Below, piece after piece: positions 18,876-28,261 of a DNA stretch of 35,860 bases. The notes beneath the pieces were generated by a model that was not told the DNA's origin, ran no database searches, and was given only the letters and a program-made list of their open reading frames with translations. Source of the stretch: Pseudomonadota bacterium (GTDB lineage Bacteria > Pseudomonadota > Gammaproteobacteria > Burkholderiales > Burkholderiaceae_B). Each line of letters starts with the position of its first letter. Positions within the stretch are counted from its first letter, which is position 1. The position numbers were made by a program, and so were the translations under genes. The stretch is taken from the NCBI GenBank assembly GCA_023425645.1, contig JAFACG010000011.1:1-35860 (forward strand), given 5' to 3'.

Positions 18876-20201
18876 ATGACGATTCGAGTACTGACCGGAG
18901 TGACCACGACCGGTATCCCTCACCTGGGCAATTACGCCGGCGCCATCCGTCCGGCCATCCGGGCCAGCCAGCAGGCCGACGTCGACGCTTTTTTCTTCAT
19001 GGCGGATTATCACGCGCTGATCAAGTGCGATGACCCCGAACGCGTCGCCATCTCGCGCCGGGCCATCGCCGCCACCTGGATTGCCTGCGGCCTGGACGTG
19101 GAGAAGGTCACGTTCTACCGGCAGTCCGACATTCCTGAAATCCCCGAGCTGACCTGGATGCTCAATTGCGTCACCGGCAAGGGCCTGATGAACCGCGCCC
19201 ATGCCTACAAGGCTTCCGTGGACAAGAACGAGCTGGCCGGCGCCGAGCCGGACGACGGCGTGACCATGGGCCTGTTCAGCTATCCCGTGCTGATGGCCGC
19301 GGACATCCTGATGTTCAACGCCCACAAGGTGCCCGTGGGACGCGACCAGGTCCAGCATCTGGAGATGGCGCGCGACATCGCCAAGAGCTTCAACCACCTG
19401 TACGGGCGCGGCAAGGATTTCTTCGTGCTGCCCGAAGTGCAGGTCGAGGAGGACGTGGCCCTGCTGCCCGGCCTGGACGGGCGCAAGATGTCCAAGAGCT
19501 ATGACAACACCATTCCCCTGTTCGAAGGCGGCCGGAAAGCCCTGAAGTCGGCCATCGCGCGCATCGTCACCGACTCCAAGGGGCCCGGCGAGGCCAAGAA
19601 TCCCGACGATTCGCACCTGATGGCCTTGTACCAGGCTTTTTCCACCCGCGAACAGAGCCAGGCCTTCCGCCAGCAGCTGCTGGACGGGCTGGCCTGGGGC
19701 GAGGCCAAGCAGGCCTTGTACGACTTGCTGGAAACCATGATCGCGCCCATGCGCGAGCGCTACGAAGCGTTGATGGCCCGTCCGCAGGACATCGAGGAAC
19801 TGCTGCAGGTCGGCGCCCGCAAGGCCCGCTCCTACGCCACTCCCTTCATTCACGAACTGAAGGCCGCCGTGGGTCTGCGCGACCCCTTGAGCACGGCCGG
19901 CGTCAAGCCCGAGGCCAAGGTCCGCAAGGCCCGCTTCGTCAACTTCCGCGATGAGGACGGCTTTTTCCGCTTCCGCCTGATGGATGCCGATGGGCAGGAG
20001 CTGTTCCTGTCGCGCTCCTATGCCGACCCCAAGCAGGCGGGCGCCGTGATCAAGGCCCTGCAGGGCGAAGCGGCGGCGGATCTGCTGCGCGTGCAGGACG
20101 GCCGCCTGACGGTGCAATGGCAGGATCAGGTCGTGGCTGAACTGGACGCCGGCGCTCGGGAGGCGATCGAGCAGGCCCTGGCCACGTTCCGCGACGAGTA
20201 A
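18876..20201 (+). CDS. trpS: Tryptophanyl-tRNA synthetase with C-terminal extension
   Basis: A 441-residue class I tryptophan-tRNA ligase. The HIGH-type signature is TGIPHLGNY (12-20) and the KMSKS loop is at 204-208 ([11 protein letters not shown]). The catalytic core ends near residue 335, the length of a standard TrpS. A further ~100 residues follow. Residues about 355-395 ([20 protein letters not shown] then [15 protein letters not shown]) resemble a DUF1508/YegP-like beta-hairpin unit, probably a fused RNA- or protein-contact domain. The first residues [13 protein letters not shown] match the family start, and ATG 18876 lies 33 bases after zapE. It attaches Trp to its tRNA and is essential. 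Confidence 0.95.
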   Translation: MTIRVLTGVTTTGIPHLGNYAGAIRPAIRASQQADVDAFFFMADYHALIKCDDPERVAISRRAIAATWIACGLDVEKVTFYRQSDIPEIPELTWMLNCVTGKGLMNRAHAYKASVDKNELAGAEPDDGVTMGLFSYPVLMAADILMFNAHKVPVGRDQVQHLEMARDIAKSFNHLYGRGKDFFVLPEVQVEEDVALLPGLDGRKMSKSYDNTIPLFEGGRKALKSAIARIVTDSKGPGEAKNPDDSHLMALYQAFSTREQSQAFRQQLLDGLAWGEAKQALYDLLETMIAPMRERYEALMARPQDIEELLQVGARKARSYATPFIHELKAAVGLRDPLSTAGVKPEAKVRKARFVNFRDEDGFFRFRLMDADGQELFLSRSYADPKQAGAVIKALQGEAAADLLRVQDGRLTVQWQDQVVAELDAGAREAIEQALATFRDE

Positions 20202-20221
20202 GCCCCGGCGCAAGGCCTCAA

Positions 20222-20256
20222 AAGAAAAATGCCTGCATTGCTGCAGGCGTTTTTTC
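20222..20256. terminator. Bidirectional terminator between trpS and the minus-strand tex operon
   Basis: GCCTGCA (20232-20238) pairs with TGCAGGC (20243-20249), with A-rich sequence on the left and T-run on the right. It can end trpS and the converging minus-strand gene at 20270. Confidence 0.88.
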
Positions 20257-20269
20257 ATGGCCGTGCGGC

Positions 20270-20785
20270 CTACTTCCAGCAGGGCTCCGCGGGGATGCCC
20301 AGCTCCTGGCACAGGCGCAGGATTTCGGGCGTGTGTTCGCGCTTGACCAGGATGAGCTGGAATTCCTCGTCGTAGCTTTGCGCAAATTCCAGCAGGCCAT
20401 AGTCGGGGTGGCAGGCCAGCAATTGCTGGTTGGCCCAGTCGAAGAAGCCCTCCACGTCCTGGAAGGGCATGTCGTCGTAGGGAAAGGGAGGCATGTCGCG
20501 CGCCTCGAAGGCGGCCTGGATTTCCTCCCAGAGCTCGTCCACCGTGTCGGCCAGGGCCAGGTAGTCGTCCAGCTCGTAGCTGATGGCCAGCACCAGGGCG
20601 CCTTCGGGATCATGCTCCATCAGGGTCCGGGCCTGGCCGCCGTAGGCTTCGCCCATGGCGGCGGGGCTGGAGCAGGCGTTCAGGATGGATTGGCTGATGT
20701 CCTGGATGTCCTGTTCGTGCTGCTCGAATCCGGTCAGGAGATTGAGCAGGCGCTGCAGGGAGGAAAGGCGCTCGGTGGTGGTCAT
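20270..20785 (-). CDS. Conserved-looking small acidic protein, function unknown
   Basis: A 171-residue soluble acidic protein that I do not recognise. It has no signal peptide or membrane helix. It is rich in Asp/Glu, with aromatic patches (PPFPYDDMPFQDVEGFFDWA) and helical ends (TTTERLSSLQRLLNLLTGFE). Cysteines near the middle and C-terminus (C38, C125, C158, C169 by rough count) show no metal-site spacing. It starts three bases after the tex stop and is probably cotranscribed with tex. It ends at a bidirectional terminator. Composition and codon use match its neighbours, and it is a real gene by length and position. No function is assigned. Confidence 0.75.
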   Translation of the reverse strand: MTTTERLSSLQRLLNLLTGFEQHEQDIQDISQSILNACSSPAAMGEAYGGQARTLMEHDPEGALVLAISYELDDYLALADTVDELWEEIQAAFEARDMPPFPYDDMPFQDVEGFFDWANQQLLACHPDYGLLEFAQSYDEEFQLILVKREHTPEILRLCQELGIPAEPCWK

Positions 20786-20788
20786 GGC

Positions 20789-23146
20789 TTATCTCCGGAG
20801 TTTGCTGAAGGCGGCCGCCATGGCGCCCTGGGGAGCGCTGTCGGTCTGGCGGGCGGGGCGCGGCCCGCTGCGGCGCGGTGCGGCGGAGCCGCCGGCCTCG
20901 CTGCGGCGCCCGCCCGCGGGGCTGTCGTCGTTCAGGCGCATGGTCAGCGCGATGCGCTTGCGGGCGATGTCCACTTCCTGGACCTTGACCTTGACGGTCT
21001 GTCCTACGCGCACGACGTCGCGCGGGTCCTTGACGTAGGTGTCGGACAGGGCCGAGATGTGCACCAGGCCGTCCTGATGCACGCCCACGTCCACGAAGGC
21101 GCCGAAGTTGGCCACGTTGGTGACCACGCCTTCCAGCACCATGCCCGGCGCCAGATCATTAAGAGAGTTTACGCCTTCCTGGAATTGCGCAGTCTTGAAT
21201 TCGGGACGGGGGTCACGTCCGGGCTTCTCGATTTCATTGAAGATGTCGCGCACCGTGGGCAGGCCGAAACGTTCGTCGGTGAAGTCCGAGGGCGACAGGC
21301 CCTTGAGGGCGCCTGCCTTGCCCATGACGCTGGCGGCGTCCGCCTGCAGGCGCTCCAGGATGCGGGCGGCCACGGGGTAGGCTTCCGGGTGCACGGCGGA
21401 GGCGTCCAGGGGATTCTTGGCGCCCGGTATGCGCAGGAAGCCCGCCGCCTGCTCGAAGGCCTTCTCGCCGAAGCGGGGCACGTCGCGCAGCTGCTGGCGG
21501 CTCTGGAAGGCGCCGTTCTCGTCGCGCCAGCTGACGATGTTCTTGGCCAGCGTGCTGTTCAGGCCCGAGACGCGCGCCAGCAGCGCGGAAGAAGCGGTGT
21601 TCACGTCCACGCCCACGGCGTTCACGCAGTCCTCCACGACGGCGTCCAGGCTGCGCGCGAGCTCGCGCTGGTTGACATCGTGCTGGTACTGGCCCACGCC
21701 GATGGACTTGGGATCGATCTTGACCAGTTCGGCCAGGGGATCCTGCAGGCGACGGGCGATGGAGACGGCGCCGCGCAGGCTCACGTCCATGTCGGGAAAT
21801 TCCTGGGCGGCCACCTCCGAGGCGGAATACACCGAAGCGCCCGCTTCGGACACCACCACGCGGGTCAGGGGCAGCTGCGGGAAGGCCTGCTGCAGGTCGG
21901 CGACCAGCTTTTCGGTCTCGCGCGAGGCCGTGCCGTTGCCGATGGCCACCAGTTCGACCTTGTGGCGGGTGGCCAGCGCGGCCAGGGTGCGCAGGGCGCC
22001 TTCGCGGTCGCGGCGCGGCTCGAAGGGGTAGACGGTGGCGGTGTCCAGCACCTTGCCGGTGGAATCGATCACGGCCACCTTGACGCCGGTGCGAATGCCG
22101 GGATCCAGGCCTAGTACGGCCTTGTGGCCGGCGGGCGCGGCCAGCAGCAGGTCGCGCAGGTTGGCGGCGAAGACGCGGGTGGCCTCCTGCTCGGCCTGCT
22201 CGCGCAGGCGGCCGATGAGTTCGGTCTCGAAGGCGGTCAGCAGCTTGACGCGCCAGGTCCAGCGGCAGACCTCCGCCAGCCAATGGTCGCGGGGGCTGGC
22301 ATCGACGGCGAAGCTGGCGCCGATGGCGGTCAGTTCGGCCACTTTCAGCACGCAAGGGTGGGGCAGCAGCTGGTCCGTCTCGGGGTCCAGCCCCAGACGC
22401 AGCTCCAGCGCGCCTTGCTGGCGGCCGCGCAGCAGCGCCAGCACGCGGTGCGACGGCAATTGGCGCAGGGGTTCGTTGAAGTCGAACCAGTCGCGGAACT
22501 TGTCGCCTTCCTGCTCTTTGCCTTCGGCGACCTTGGAGTAGAGATGGCCCGACTTCCAGAGGTAGTCGCGCATGGCCTCGAGCAGGTCGGCCTGCTCGGC
22601 GAAGCGCTCGGCCAGGATATCGCGAGCGCCATCCAGCGCGGCCTTGGCCGTGTCCACCTTGGCTTCCGGATTCAGGTAGCCTTCGGCCAGGGCCAGCGGA
22701 TCGGCGTTGCGATCGGCCAGGATGGCGTCGGCCAGCGGCTCCAGGCCGGCCTCGCGGGCAATCTGGGCGCGTGTGCGGCGCTTGGGCTTGTAGGGCGCGT
22801 ACAGGTCTTCCAGGCGCTGCTTGGTGTCCGCGGCCAGGATGGCCTGCTCCAGTTCGGCCGTGAGCTTGCCCTGCTGGCGGATGGAGTCCAGGATGGCGTG
22901 ACGGCGGGATTGCATGTCGCGCAGGTAGATCAGGCGCACTTCCAGTTCGCGCAGCACATTGTCGTCCAGCCCGCCCGTGGCTTCCTTGCGGTAGCGGGCG
23001 ATGAAGGGGACGGTGGCCCCGTTGTCCAGCAGCTCCACGGCGGCGGCCGCCTGGTTGGCGCGGATGTTCAGTTCGGTGGCCAGCAGTGCCAGAATCTGCT
23101 GTTGATCCTGTTCCTGGGCGAGGGTTTCCACAGTCGTTTCAGTCAT
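20789..23146 (-). CDS. tex: Tex-family RNA-binding transcription accessory protein
   Basis: A 785-residue Tex protein. An N-terminal Tex/HTH region ([20 protein letters not shown] then [15 protein letters not shown]) precedes a YqgF-like RNase H fold (about 325-450; [20 protein letters not shown]). Helix-hairpin-helix modules follow ([36 protein letters not shown]). A C-terminal S1 domain (about 660-740; [20 protein letters not shown]) binds RNA, and a basic Gly/Arg/Pro tail ends the protein. Tex influences transcription and toxin expression in Bordetella and binds nucleic acid with the S1 domain. The length is standard. The gene is first of a two-gene minus-strand unit. Confidence 0.96.
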   Translation of the reverse strand: MTETTVETLAQEQDQQQILALLATELNIRANQAAAAVELLDNGATVPFIARYRKEATGGLDDNVLRELEVRLIYLRDMQSRRHAILDSIRQQGKLTAELEQAILAADTKQRLEDLYAPYKPKRRTRAQIAREAGLEPLADAILADRNADPLALAEGYLNPEAKVDTAKAALDGARDILAERFAEQADLLEAMRDYLWKSGHLYSKVAEGKEQEGDKFRDWFDFNEPLRQLPSHRVLALLRGRQQGALELRLGLDPETDQLLPHPCVLKVAELTAIGASFAVDASPRDHWLAEVCRWTWRVKLLTAFETELIGRLREQAEQEATRVFAANLRDLLLAAPAGHKAVLGLDPGIRTGVKVAVIDSTGKVLDTATVYPFEPRRDREGALRTLAALATRHKVELVAIGNGTASRETEKLVADLQQAFPQLPLTRVVVSEAGASVYSASEVAAQEFPDMDVSLRGAVSIARRLQDPLAELVKIDPKSIGVGQYQHDVNQRELARSLDAVVEDCVNAVGVDVNTASSALLARVSGLNSTLAKNIVSWRDENGAFQSRQQLRDVPRFGEKAFEQAAGFLRIPGAKNPLDASAVHPEAYPVAARILERLQADAASVMGKAGALKGLSPSDFTDERFGLPTVRDIFNEIEKPGRDPRPEFKTAQFQEGVNSLNDLAPGMVLEGVVTNVANFGAFVDVGVHQDGLVHISALSDTYVKDPRDVVRVGQTVKVKVQEVDIARKRIALTMRLNDDSPAGGRRSEAGGSAAPRRSGPRPARQTDSAPQGAMAAAFSKLRR

Positions 23147-23273
23147 GGGTCCATCGTTGTAAAAGGGTCTTCAAGCGCCGCATTTTGCCATAAAGCTCAG
23201 CGGCGAAGCAGGAATGACGAGTATCATCTTGTATGTATCCACTGTGATTGTAGACAGTTCTTGCTGCCGTGAA

Positions 23274-23377
23274 GAACTTCGGCCTTCAGGCCGGAGCTTC
23301 TCCGACACTGGTTAGGAGCGCCTTTGGCGCCAGTTAAAAGATAATGCCCCGCTTGATCCCGGCCTGAAGGCCGGGGC
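23274..23377. repeat. Paired palindromes, IS200/IS605-like end remnant or REP-type repeat
   Basis: Within the 277-base gap between the divergent tex and helicase genes are two palindromes that are also inverted copies of each other: CGGCCTTCAGGCCGG (23280-23294) and CCGGCCTGAAGGCCGG (about 23359-23374). The second is nested in an outer ATGCCCC...GGGGCAT stem (from 23344). A third hairpin with GGCGCC lies between them. Sub-terminal hairpins of this kind mark IS200/IS605 ends and related palindrome-only elements. No TnpA or TnpB coding remnant is seen. A structured leader RNA is the alternative. Confidence 0.45.
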
Positions 23378-23423
23378 ATATGCTTTGGCGCGTGGTCACC
23401 TTTCACTTCCGGTCGTTTGCCCC

Positions 23424-25463
23424 ATGCTGTTGCAGGATTATTCCGATATTTTTTCTCCCCAGGGACCCCTGGCGGAATCCGTCTCCCACTACCGTCCCCG
23501 GCAGGCCCAGCTGGAGCTGGCCCAGGCCATCAGCCAGACGGTGTCGGAGGCGGGCGTGCTGATTGCCGAGGCCGGCACGGGCACGGGCAAGACCTGGGCG
23601 TACCTGGTGCCGGTCTTCATGGGCGGGGGCAAGGCGCTCGTGTCCACCGGAACCCGCACGCTGCAGGACCAGCTCTATCGGCGCGACATCCCGCACCTGC
23701 GCAAGGCCCTGGCCCTGCCGGTGGACGTGGCCCTGCTCAAGGGACGCGGCAATTATGTCTGCCACTACCATCTGGAGCGGCTGGGCCAGGACGACCGCGC
23801 CCTGAAGTCGCGCGCCGAGATCGGCTACCTGCGCGCCATCCAGCTGTTCGCCGAGCGCAGCCGCTCCGGCGACAAGGGCGAGCTGGCCGAAGTTCCCGAG
23901 GATGCCGACATCTGGCACCGCGTCACCTCCACGCGCGAGAATTGCCTTGGGCAGGATTGTCCCTTCGTGCGCGACTGTTTCGTCATGAAGGCGCGCCGCC
24001 ATGCGCAGGAGGCGGATGTGGTGGTGGTCAACCATGCCTTGTTCATGGCGGACCTGGCGCTGCGCGAGGAAGGCGTCACCGACCTGCTGCCCAGCGTGGA
24101 CCTGGTGGTGTTCGACGAGGCCCACCAGTTGCCGGATGTGGCCACCCGTTTCCTGGGCAGCAGCGTCTCGCTCTACCAGATCGTGGACCTGTGCCGCCAG
24201 ATCGAGGCGGCGGGCCTGGCCCAGGCGCGCGAGACCGTGGACTGGAGCGCCGTGTCCCGCAAGCTGGAACAGGCCGCGCGCGAGCTGCATCTGCGCACGG
24301 CGTCGCTGGCCGCGCAGGGCGGACGCGCCACGTTCCAGGCGCTGCCCGAGCCCGAGGCCTTCGACGACGCGCTGGAGCAGCTGCTGGAGACCTTCGACAA
24401 AGTCATCAAGATGCTGGCCATGGTGGCCGAGCGCCACCCGGACCTGGCCGCCGCCCACAAGGGGGCGCTGGACCTGCGCGCCCGCCTGTTCCAGTGGAGC
24501 CAGCCGGATCGCCAGGGCCGCCATGCCTACCTGCCCGACGACTCCCAGGAGCGCGAGCAGGCCGACCAGGCCGTGCGCTGGGTGGAAAGCGGCCAGCACT
24601 ACCTGCGCCTGCGCAGCGCGCCGCTATCGGTGGCCAATATCTTTTCGCGCTACCGCGGCAAGGAACAATCCTGGGTGCTGACCTCCGCCACCTTGTCCGT
24701 GCACGGAGACTTCAATCATTTCAAGCGCCAGCTGGGCTTGTTCGACGCGCGCACCGAGGCCTGGTCCTCGCCCTTCGACTATGCCAACCAGGCCCTGTTC
24801 TATGTGCCCAGCACTTTGCCGCTGCCCAGCCACCCGCGTTTCAACGAGGCGTTCGTGGACGCCTTGCTGCCCCTGATCGAAGCCGGGCAGGGCGGCGTGC
24901 TGGTGCTGTGCACCACCTTGCGCTCGGTCGAGCGCATCGCCGACATGCTCAGGGACAAGTTCGACCAGCGCGACATCGAGCGCAGCGTGCTGCGCCAGGG
25001 CGAGCGCTCCCGGCAAGTGCTGCTGGACGAGTTCCGCGCCCGCGGCAATGCCGTGCTGGTGGGCAGCGCCAGCTTCTGGGAAGGCATAGACCTGCCGGGC
25101 GATGCCCTGACCCTGGTGGCCATCGACAAGCTGCCTTTCGCGCCGCCCGACGACCCGGTGCTGGAGGCCCGCATCAATGATTGCCGGGAGCGCGGCGGCA
25201 ACCCGTTCATGGAGTACCAGTTGCCCGAGGCAGCCATCGCCCTCAAGCAGGGCGCCGGCCGCCTGATCCGCACCGAGCGCGACTGGGGCGTGCTGATGGT
25301 GGGCGACACGCGCATCGTGGACAAGCCCTATGGCAAACTGCTCTGGCGCGGCCTGCCGCCTTTCGCCCGCACCCGCGACCCGGCCCGTGCGTTGGCCTTT
25401 CTGCGCGAACAGAAGCAGAAGCGCCGGACGGCGCAGGCGCAGCAAGAGGAAGCGCCCGAGTAA
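23424..25463 (+). CDS. ATP-dependent DNA helicase, DinG/YoaA family
   Basis: A 679-residue XPD-like superfamily 2 helicase. Walker A is GTGTGKT (51-57). The DEAH box is at 231-234 (VVFDEAHQLPD). Four cysteines (C113, C174, C179, C185; GNYVCHYH and ENCLGQDCPFVRDC) mark the Fe-S cluster domain. C-terminal motifs SATLSVHGDF, SFWEGIDLPGD and LKQGAGRLIRTERDWG complete the core. Such enzymes unwind DNA 5' to 3' during repair; the length and lack of an N-terminal exonuclease domain fit YoaA/DinG of proteobacteria. ATG 23424 starts at the family N-terminus (MLLQDYSDIFSPQGPLAE). It is monocistronic and ends at a strong terminator. Confidence 0.92.
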   Translation: MLLQDYSDIFSPQGPLAESVSHYRPRQAQLELAQAISQTVSEAGVLIAEAGTGTGKTWAYLVPVFMGGGKALVSTGTRTLQDQLYRRDIPHLRKALALPVDVALLKGRGNYVCHYHLERLGQDDRALKSRAEIGYLRAIQLFAERSRSGDKGELAEVPEDADIWHRVTSTRENCLGQDCPFVRDCFVMKARRHAQEADVVVVNHALFMADLALREEGVTDLLPSVDLVVFDEAHQLPDVATRFLGSSVSLYQIVDLCRQIEAAGLAQARETVDWSAVSRKLEQAARELHLRTASLAAQGGRATFQALPEPEAFDDALEQLLETFDKVIKMLAMVAERHPDLAAAHKGALDLRARLFQWSQPDRQGRHAYLPDDSQEREQADQAVRWVESGQHYLRLRSAPLSVANIFSRYRGKEQSWVLTSATLSVHGDFNHFKRQLGLFDARTEAWSSPFDYANQALFYVPSTLPLPSHPRFNEAFVDALLPLIEAGQGGVLVLCTTLRSVERIADMLRDKFDQRDIERSVLRQGERSRQVLLDEFRARGNAVLVGSASFWEGIDLPGDALTLVAIDKLPFAPPDDPVLEARINDCRERGGNPFMEYQLPEAAIALKQGAGRLIRTERDWGVLMVGDTRIVDKPYGKLLWRGLPPFARTRDPARALAFLREQKQKRRTAQAQQEEAPE

Positions 25464-25506
25464 GCCGCCGTGCATCGGCGTCCGACGCCCTCGGGAAGGC
25501 CGACAA

Positions 25507-25550
25507 GGCAAAGAAAAAAACCCGCAATTGCTTGCGGGTTTTTCTTTGCC
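25507..25550. terminator. Strong bidirectional terminator
   Basis: A GC core CCCGCAA/TTGCGGG (25521-25527 with 25532-25538) around TTGC is flanked by long A and T runs that also pair, out to GGCAAAG/CTTTGCC. It separates the helicase from the converging bamD. Confidence 0.92.
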
Positions 25551-25566
25551 GGATGCCTGGGAACGA

Positions 25567-26493
25567 TCAGAACCAGTTGATCGGGTTCCAGTAGTTGACC
25601 TTGGCGTCCAGGCCGTCCTTGAAGTAGCGCGAATCCGGGTAGTTGGCGTCCAGCACGCGCTTGGTGTCGTCGCGCAGGTCCGTCTGGCCCAGCTTGTCGT
25701 AGGACAGATACATCAGGTACAGGGCTTTTTCCGCGATGGGCACGCCCTTGAAGTCGGTGATGACGGTCTGGGCGCGGTTGATGGCGGCCACATAGGCGCC
25801 GCGCTTGTAGTAGTACTCGGCCACGTGCACTTCGTTCTGGGCGATGGTGCTGACCAGCCAGGTCTGGCGCTTGGCCGCGTCGGGGGCGTAGCGGCTGTTG
25901 GGGTAGCGCTGCAGCAGCTCGTGGAAGGCTTCGTAGGATTCGCGCAGGCCCTTGGGGTCGCGCTCGCTGGGATCCTGCTGCGTGATGTTGGACAGGGCTG
26001 CGCTGGGCGGCGTGAAGGAGATCAGGCCTTTCAGGTACAGCATGTAGTCCGTGCCGGGGTGGCTGGGGTATTGCTTCTGGAAACGGTCGATGGCGGCCAG
26101 GGCCTTGGCGGGCTCTTCGTCCTTCCAGTTGATGTAGGCCTGGTCGATCAGCGCCTGCTGGGCGTAGGTGCCGAAGGGGTAGCGGGACTCGACCGCCTCG
26201 AGGCGGGTGCGGGCGTCTTTCCAGTTGCCGGCGGACATTTCCTGGCGGGCGTCCTGGTACAGGCGCTCGGCCGTCCAGCCTGCCGTGGGATCAACGTCCT
26301 TCTTGGTGGCGCCGCAGCCTGCCAGCACGGCGGCAGCAGCCATCATTGCGGCCAGACGGGCCAGTTTCGCCGCCGGACCGCTCCAAGGTGAAACGCTCCC
26401 CTTCGGGGGGCAGCAAGCAGGCGAAAGCCTGCGCGGCGTGGGGGCCTGTTTGGTGCCACGAGCGCGCGGCAAGTCGAGGTTCAGACGAGTCAC
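25567..26493 (-). CDS. bamD: Outer membrane assembly lipoprotein BamD
   Basis: The BamD/ComL lipoprotein of the beta-barrel assembly complex. A signal with lipobox (MMAAAAVLAGC) leads to tetratricopeptide repeats (WTAERLYQDARQEMSAGNW, YPFGTYAQQALIDQAYINWK, and YPNSRYAPDAAKRQTWLV). GTG 26493 is preferred because AAGGA lies seven bases upstream; an ATG at 26526 has no visible site. From GTG the protein is 308 residues with lipid Cys60. Residues about 15-41 (QAPTPRRLSPACCPPKGSVS) come from an inserted interspersed repeat read in frame, so the region before the hydrophobic core is unusually long. It is divergent from rluD. BamD is essential, so the insertion must be tolerated. Confidence 0.93.
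   Translation of the reverse strand: MTRLNLDLPRARGTKQAPTPRRLSPACCPPKGSVSPWSGPAAKLARLAAMMAAAAVLAGCGATKKDVDPTAGWTAERLYQDARQEMSAGNWKDARTRLEAVESRYPFGTYAQQALIDQAYINWKDEEPAKALAAIDRFQKQYPSHPGTDYMLYLKGLISFTPPSAALSNITQQDPSERDPKGLRESYEAFHELLQRYPNSRYAPDAAKRQTWLVSTIAQNEVHVAEYYYKRGAYVAAINRAQTVITDFKGVPIAEKALYLMYLSYDKLGQTDLRDDTKRVLDANYPDSRYFKDGLDAKVNYWNPINWF
26370..26452 (-). repeat. Interspersed double-hairpin repeat (copy 2), inside bamD
   Basis: Hairpin CCCC/GGGG (26398-26401 with 26405-26408) and stem GCAGGC/GCCTGC (26417-26422 with 26427-26432) have the same order and spacing as copy 1 at 16009. The flanks (GTTTGG, and CTCCAAGGTG as the other end) are of a type I associate with Alcaligenaceae intergenic repeats. 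The insertion preserves the bamD frame. Here it is translated rather than intergenic. Confidence 0.7.
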
Positions 26494-26543
26494 AAAAGCA
26501 TCCTTGGTGTTAGCATTGCTGGTCAATTATATGATTTGTCGCC

Positions 26544-27512
26544 ATGCCTGACACAGATACCGAAAAAGATAGTATTTTTTCCGCGGAACCGCTGCGTTTC
26601 ATCCTTCCCGTCAATGCTGCGCCGGACCGCCTGGACAAGACGCTGGCGCGCCTGATCCCCCAGCATTCGCGCAGTCGCCTGCAATCGTGGGTGGAGGACG
26701 GGCATGTCCTGGTCAATGGCGAAACCGTCAAGGTCAAGCATACCGTCTACCCCGGCGATACGGTATTGGTATGGGAGCAGCAGGCGCCCGAGGACATGGC
26801 GTTCGAGCCGGATGACGTGCCTTTCGAGGTGCTGGCCCAGAGCGATTCCTGGCTGGTGGTGAACAAGCCCGTGGGCCTGGTCACCCATCCGGGCGCGGGC
26901 AACTGGCGCGGCACCTTGCTCAATGGCCTGCTGTTCCGTTACCCGGCCCTGCGCCAGGTGCCGCGCGCCGGCATCGTGCACCGGCTGGACAAGGATACCT
27001 CGGGCCTGCTGGTGGTGGCCCGAACGGAAGTGGCGCAGACGCATTTCGTGCGCCAGTTGCAGGAACGCAGCATGGGCCGGCAGTACCTGGCTCTGGTGCA
27101 CGGCGTGCTGCCGGGCCAGGGCACGGTGGACGCGCCCATCGGACGCGACGCGCGCGTGCCGGTGCGCATGAGCGCCAGCGCTTCCATCGCGCCCAAGCCC
27201 GCGGTCACCCATTACCAGACGCTGCGCCAGGGCTACGCGCCCGGTGACGAAGCCGTGACCGAGGTGGCCTGCCGGCTGGAGACGGGCCGCACCCACCAGA
27301 TCCGCGTGCACCTGAGCTCCATACGCCACCCCCTGCTGGCCGATACCTTGTATGGTGGGCGCATGATCGCGGGCGCCCAGCGCCAGATGCTGCACGCCCA
27401 TGTCCTGCAGTTCGATGATCCCGACACGGGCGAGCGCCAGTCCTTCATGGCGCCTCCGCCTTCTGATTTCCAGTCCGTCCAGGAGAGTGTCGAATGGAAT
27501 TCCCGCCCTTGA
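26544..27512 (+). CDS. rluD: 23S rRNA pseudouridine synthase RluD
   Basis: A 322-residue RluA-family pseudouridine synthase. An N-terminal S4 RNA-binding domain (about 25-80; RLDKTLARLIPQHSRSRLQS) precedes the catalytic domain with HRLDKDTSGLLVVA, catalytic Asp149, and the GRTHQIRVHL motif. RluD makes pseudouridines in helix 69 of 23S rRNA, important for ribosome assembly. It is divergent from bamD, an arrangement common in proteobacteria, and overlaps pgeF by 19 bases, so the two are translationally coupled. The start ATG 26544 has no strong ribosome site. RluC or RluA are alternatives, but the bamD/pgeF context favours RluD. Confidence 0.93.
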   Translation: MPDTDTEKDSIFSAEPLRFILPVNAAPDRLDKTLARLIPQHSRSRLQSWVEDGHVLVNGETVKVKHTVYPGDTVLVWEQQAPEDMAFEPDDVPFEVLAQSDSWLVVNKPVGLVTHPGAGNWRGTLLNGLLFRYPALRQVPRAGIVHRLDKDTSGLLVVARTEVAQTHFVRQLQERSMGRQYLALVHGVLPGQGTVDAPIGRDARVPVRMSASASIAPKPAVTHYQTLRQGYAPGDEAVTEVACRLETGRTHQIRVHLSSIRHPLLADTLYGGRMIAGAQRQMLHAHVLQFDDPDTGERQSFMAPPPSDFQSVQESVEWNSRP

Positions 27513-28261
27513 TCCCCACTGTCAGCGGCCCGGCTCAGTCCGGGCTGCTTTATTTCTGCACCACGCGAGCCGGCGGCGTCAGCCGGGACGAGCGGGCCAG
27601 CCTGAATCTGGGTTTGAACACGGGCGACGATCCGCAGCTCGTGCAGGAGAACCGGCGGAGGCTGAACGCTTTTATGGGCATCGAGCCGGTCTGGCTGCAG
27701 CAGGTGCATGGCACCGACGTGCTCGACGCCGACCAGGATGTCCTGCCCGAGGCGCCGCGCACGTTCGATGCCGCCGTCACCACCCGCGCGGACCGCGCGC
27801 TGGCCATCCTGACCGCTGATTGCCTGCCGGTCGTCATCTGGGATGAGCAGGCGCGCGTGGCGGGCGCCGCGCACGCGGGCTGGCGGGGCCTGCAGGCCGG
27901 CGTGCTGGCGCGCACGCTGGACATGATGCGCCGGCGCTGTCCCCAGGCCCGGTCCTGGCGCGCCTGGATAGGACCGGCCATCAGCCAGCCCTGCTTCGAA
28001 GTGGGGCAGGAGGTGTTCGAGGCTTTCGTCCAGGACAATGAGGCAAACCGGCCCTTTTTTATTCAGGGCCGCGTACCGGGCAAATGGCAGGCGGATTTGC
28101 CGGGAATCGCCCGCCGGCAATTGGAGTTTCTCTGCAAGGGCGATATCCAGGTGCACCTTAGCGGCCTGTGCACTTTTCAGGAGCACGACCGTTTCTATTC
28201 ATATCGCCGTTCTCCCCGCACCGGGCGGCAGGCCACCATCGTGCGCTTAACCGGCGCGTAA
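27494..28261 (+). CDS. pgeF: PgeF/YfiH-family multicopper-laccase-fold protein
   Basis: A 255-residue YfiH (PgeF, LACC1-like) protein. Zinc ligands His72 (QQVHGTD), Cys110 (TADCLPV) and His127 (AAHAGWRG) are present, with the IGPAISQPCFEVG segment and a C-terminal CTFQEHDRFYSYRR segment. Family members act on purine nucleosides (phosphorylase and deaminase activities) and in E. coli PgeF edits peptidoglycan precursors so that Ser is not misincorporated. It starts inside the 3' end of rluD, overlapping by 19 bases. The pair bamD/rluD-pgeF is a conserved gene neighbourhood. No anomaly is seen. Confidence 0.93.
   Translation: MEFPPLIPTVSGPAQSGLLYFCTTRAGGVSRDERASLNLGLNTGDDPQLVQENRRRLNAFMGIEPVWLQQVHGTDVLDADQDVLPEAPRTFDAAVTTRADRALAILTADCLPVVIWDEQARVAGAAHAGWRGLQAGVLARTLDMMRRRCPQARSWRAWIGPAISQPCFEVGQEVFEAFVQDNEANRPFFIQGRVPGKWQADLPGIARRQLEFLCKGDIQVHLSGLCTFQEHDRFYSYRRSPRTGRQATIVRLTGA

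Noticed and set aside
22124..23272. 382-codon plus-strand frame opposite tex and the adjoining gap
   Set aside because: Most of it is an antisense shadow of tex, and the tail in the gap shows no transposase motif.
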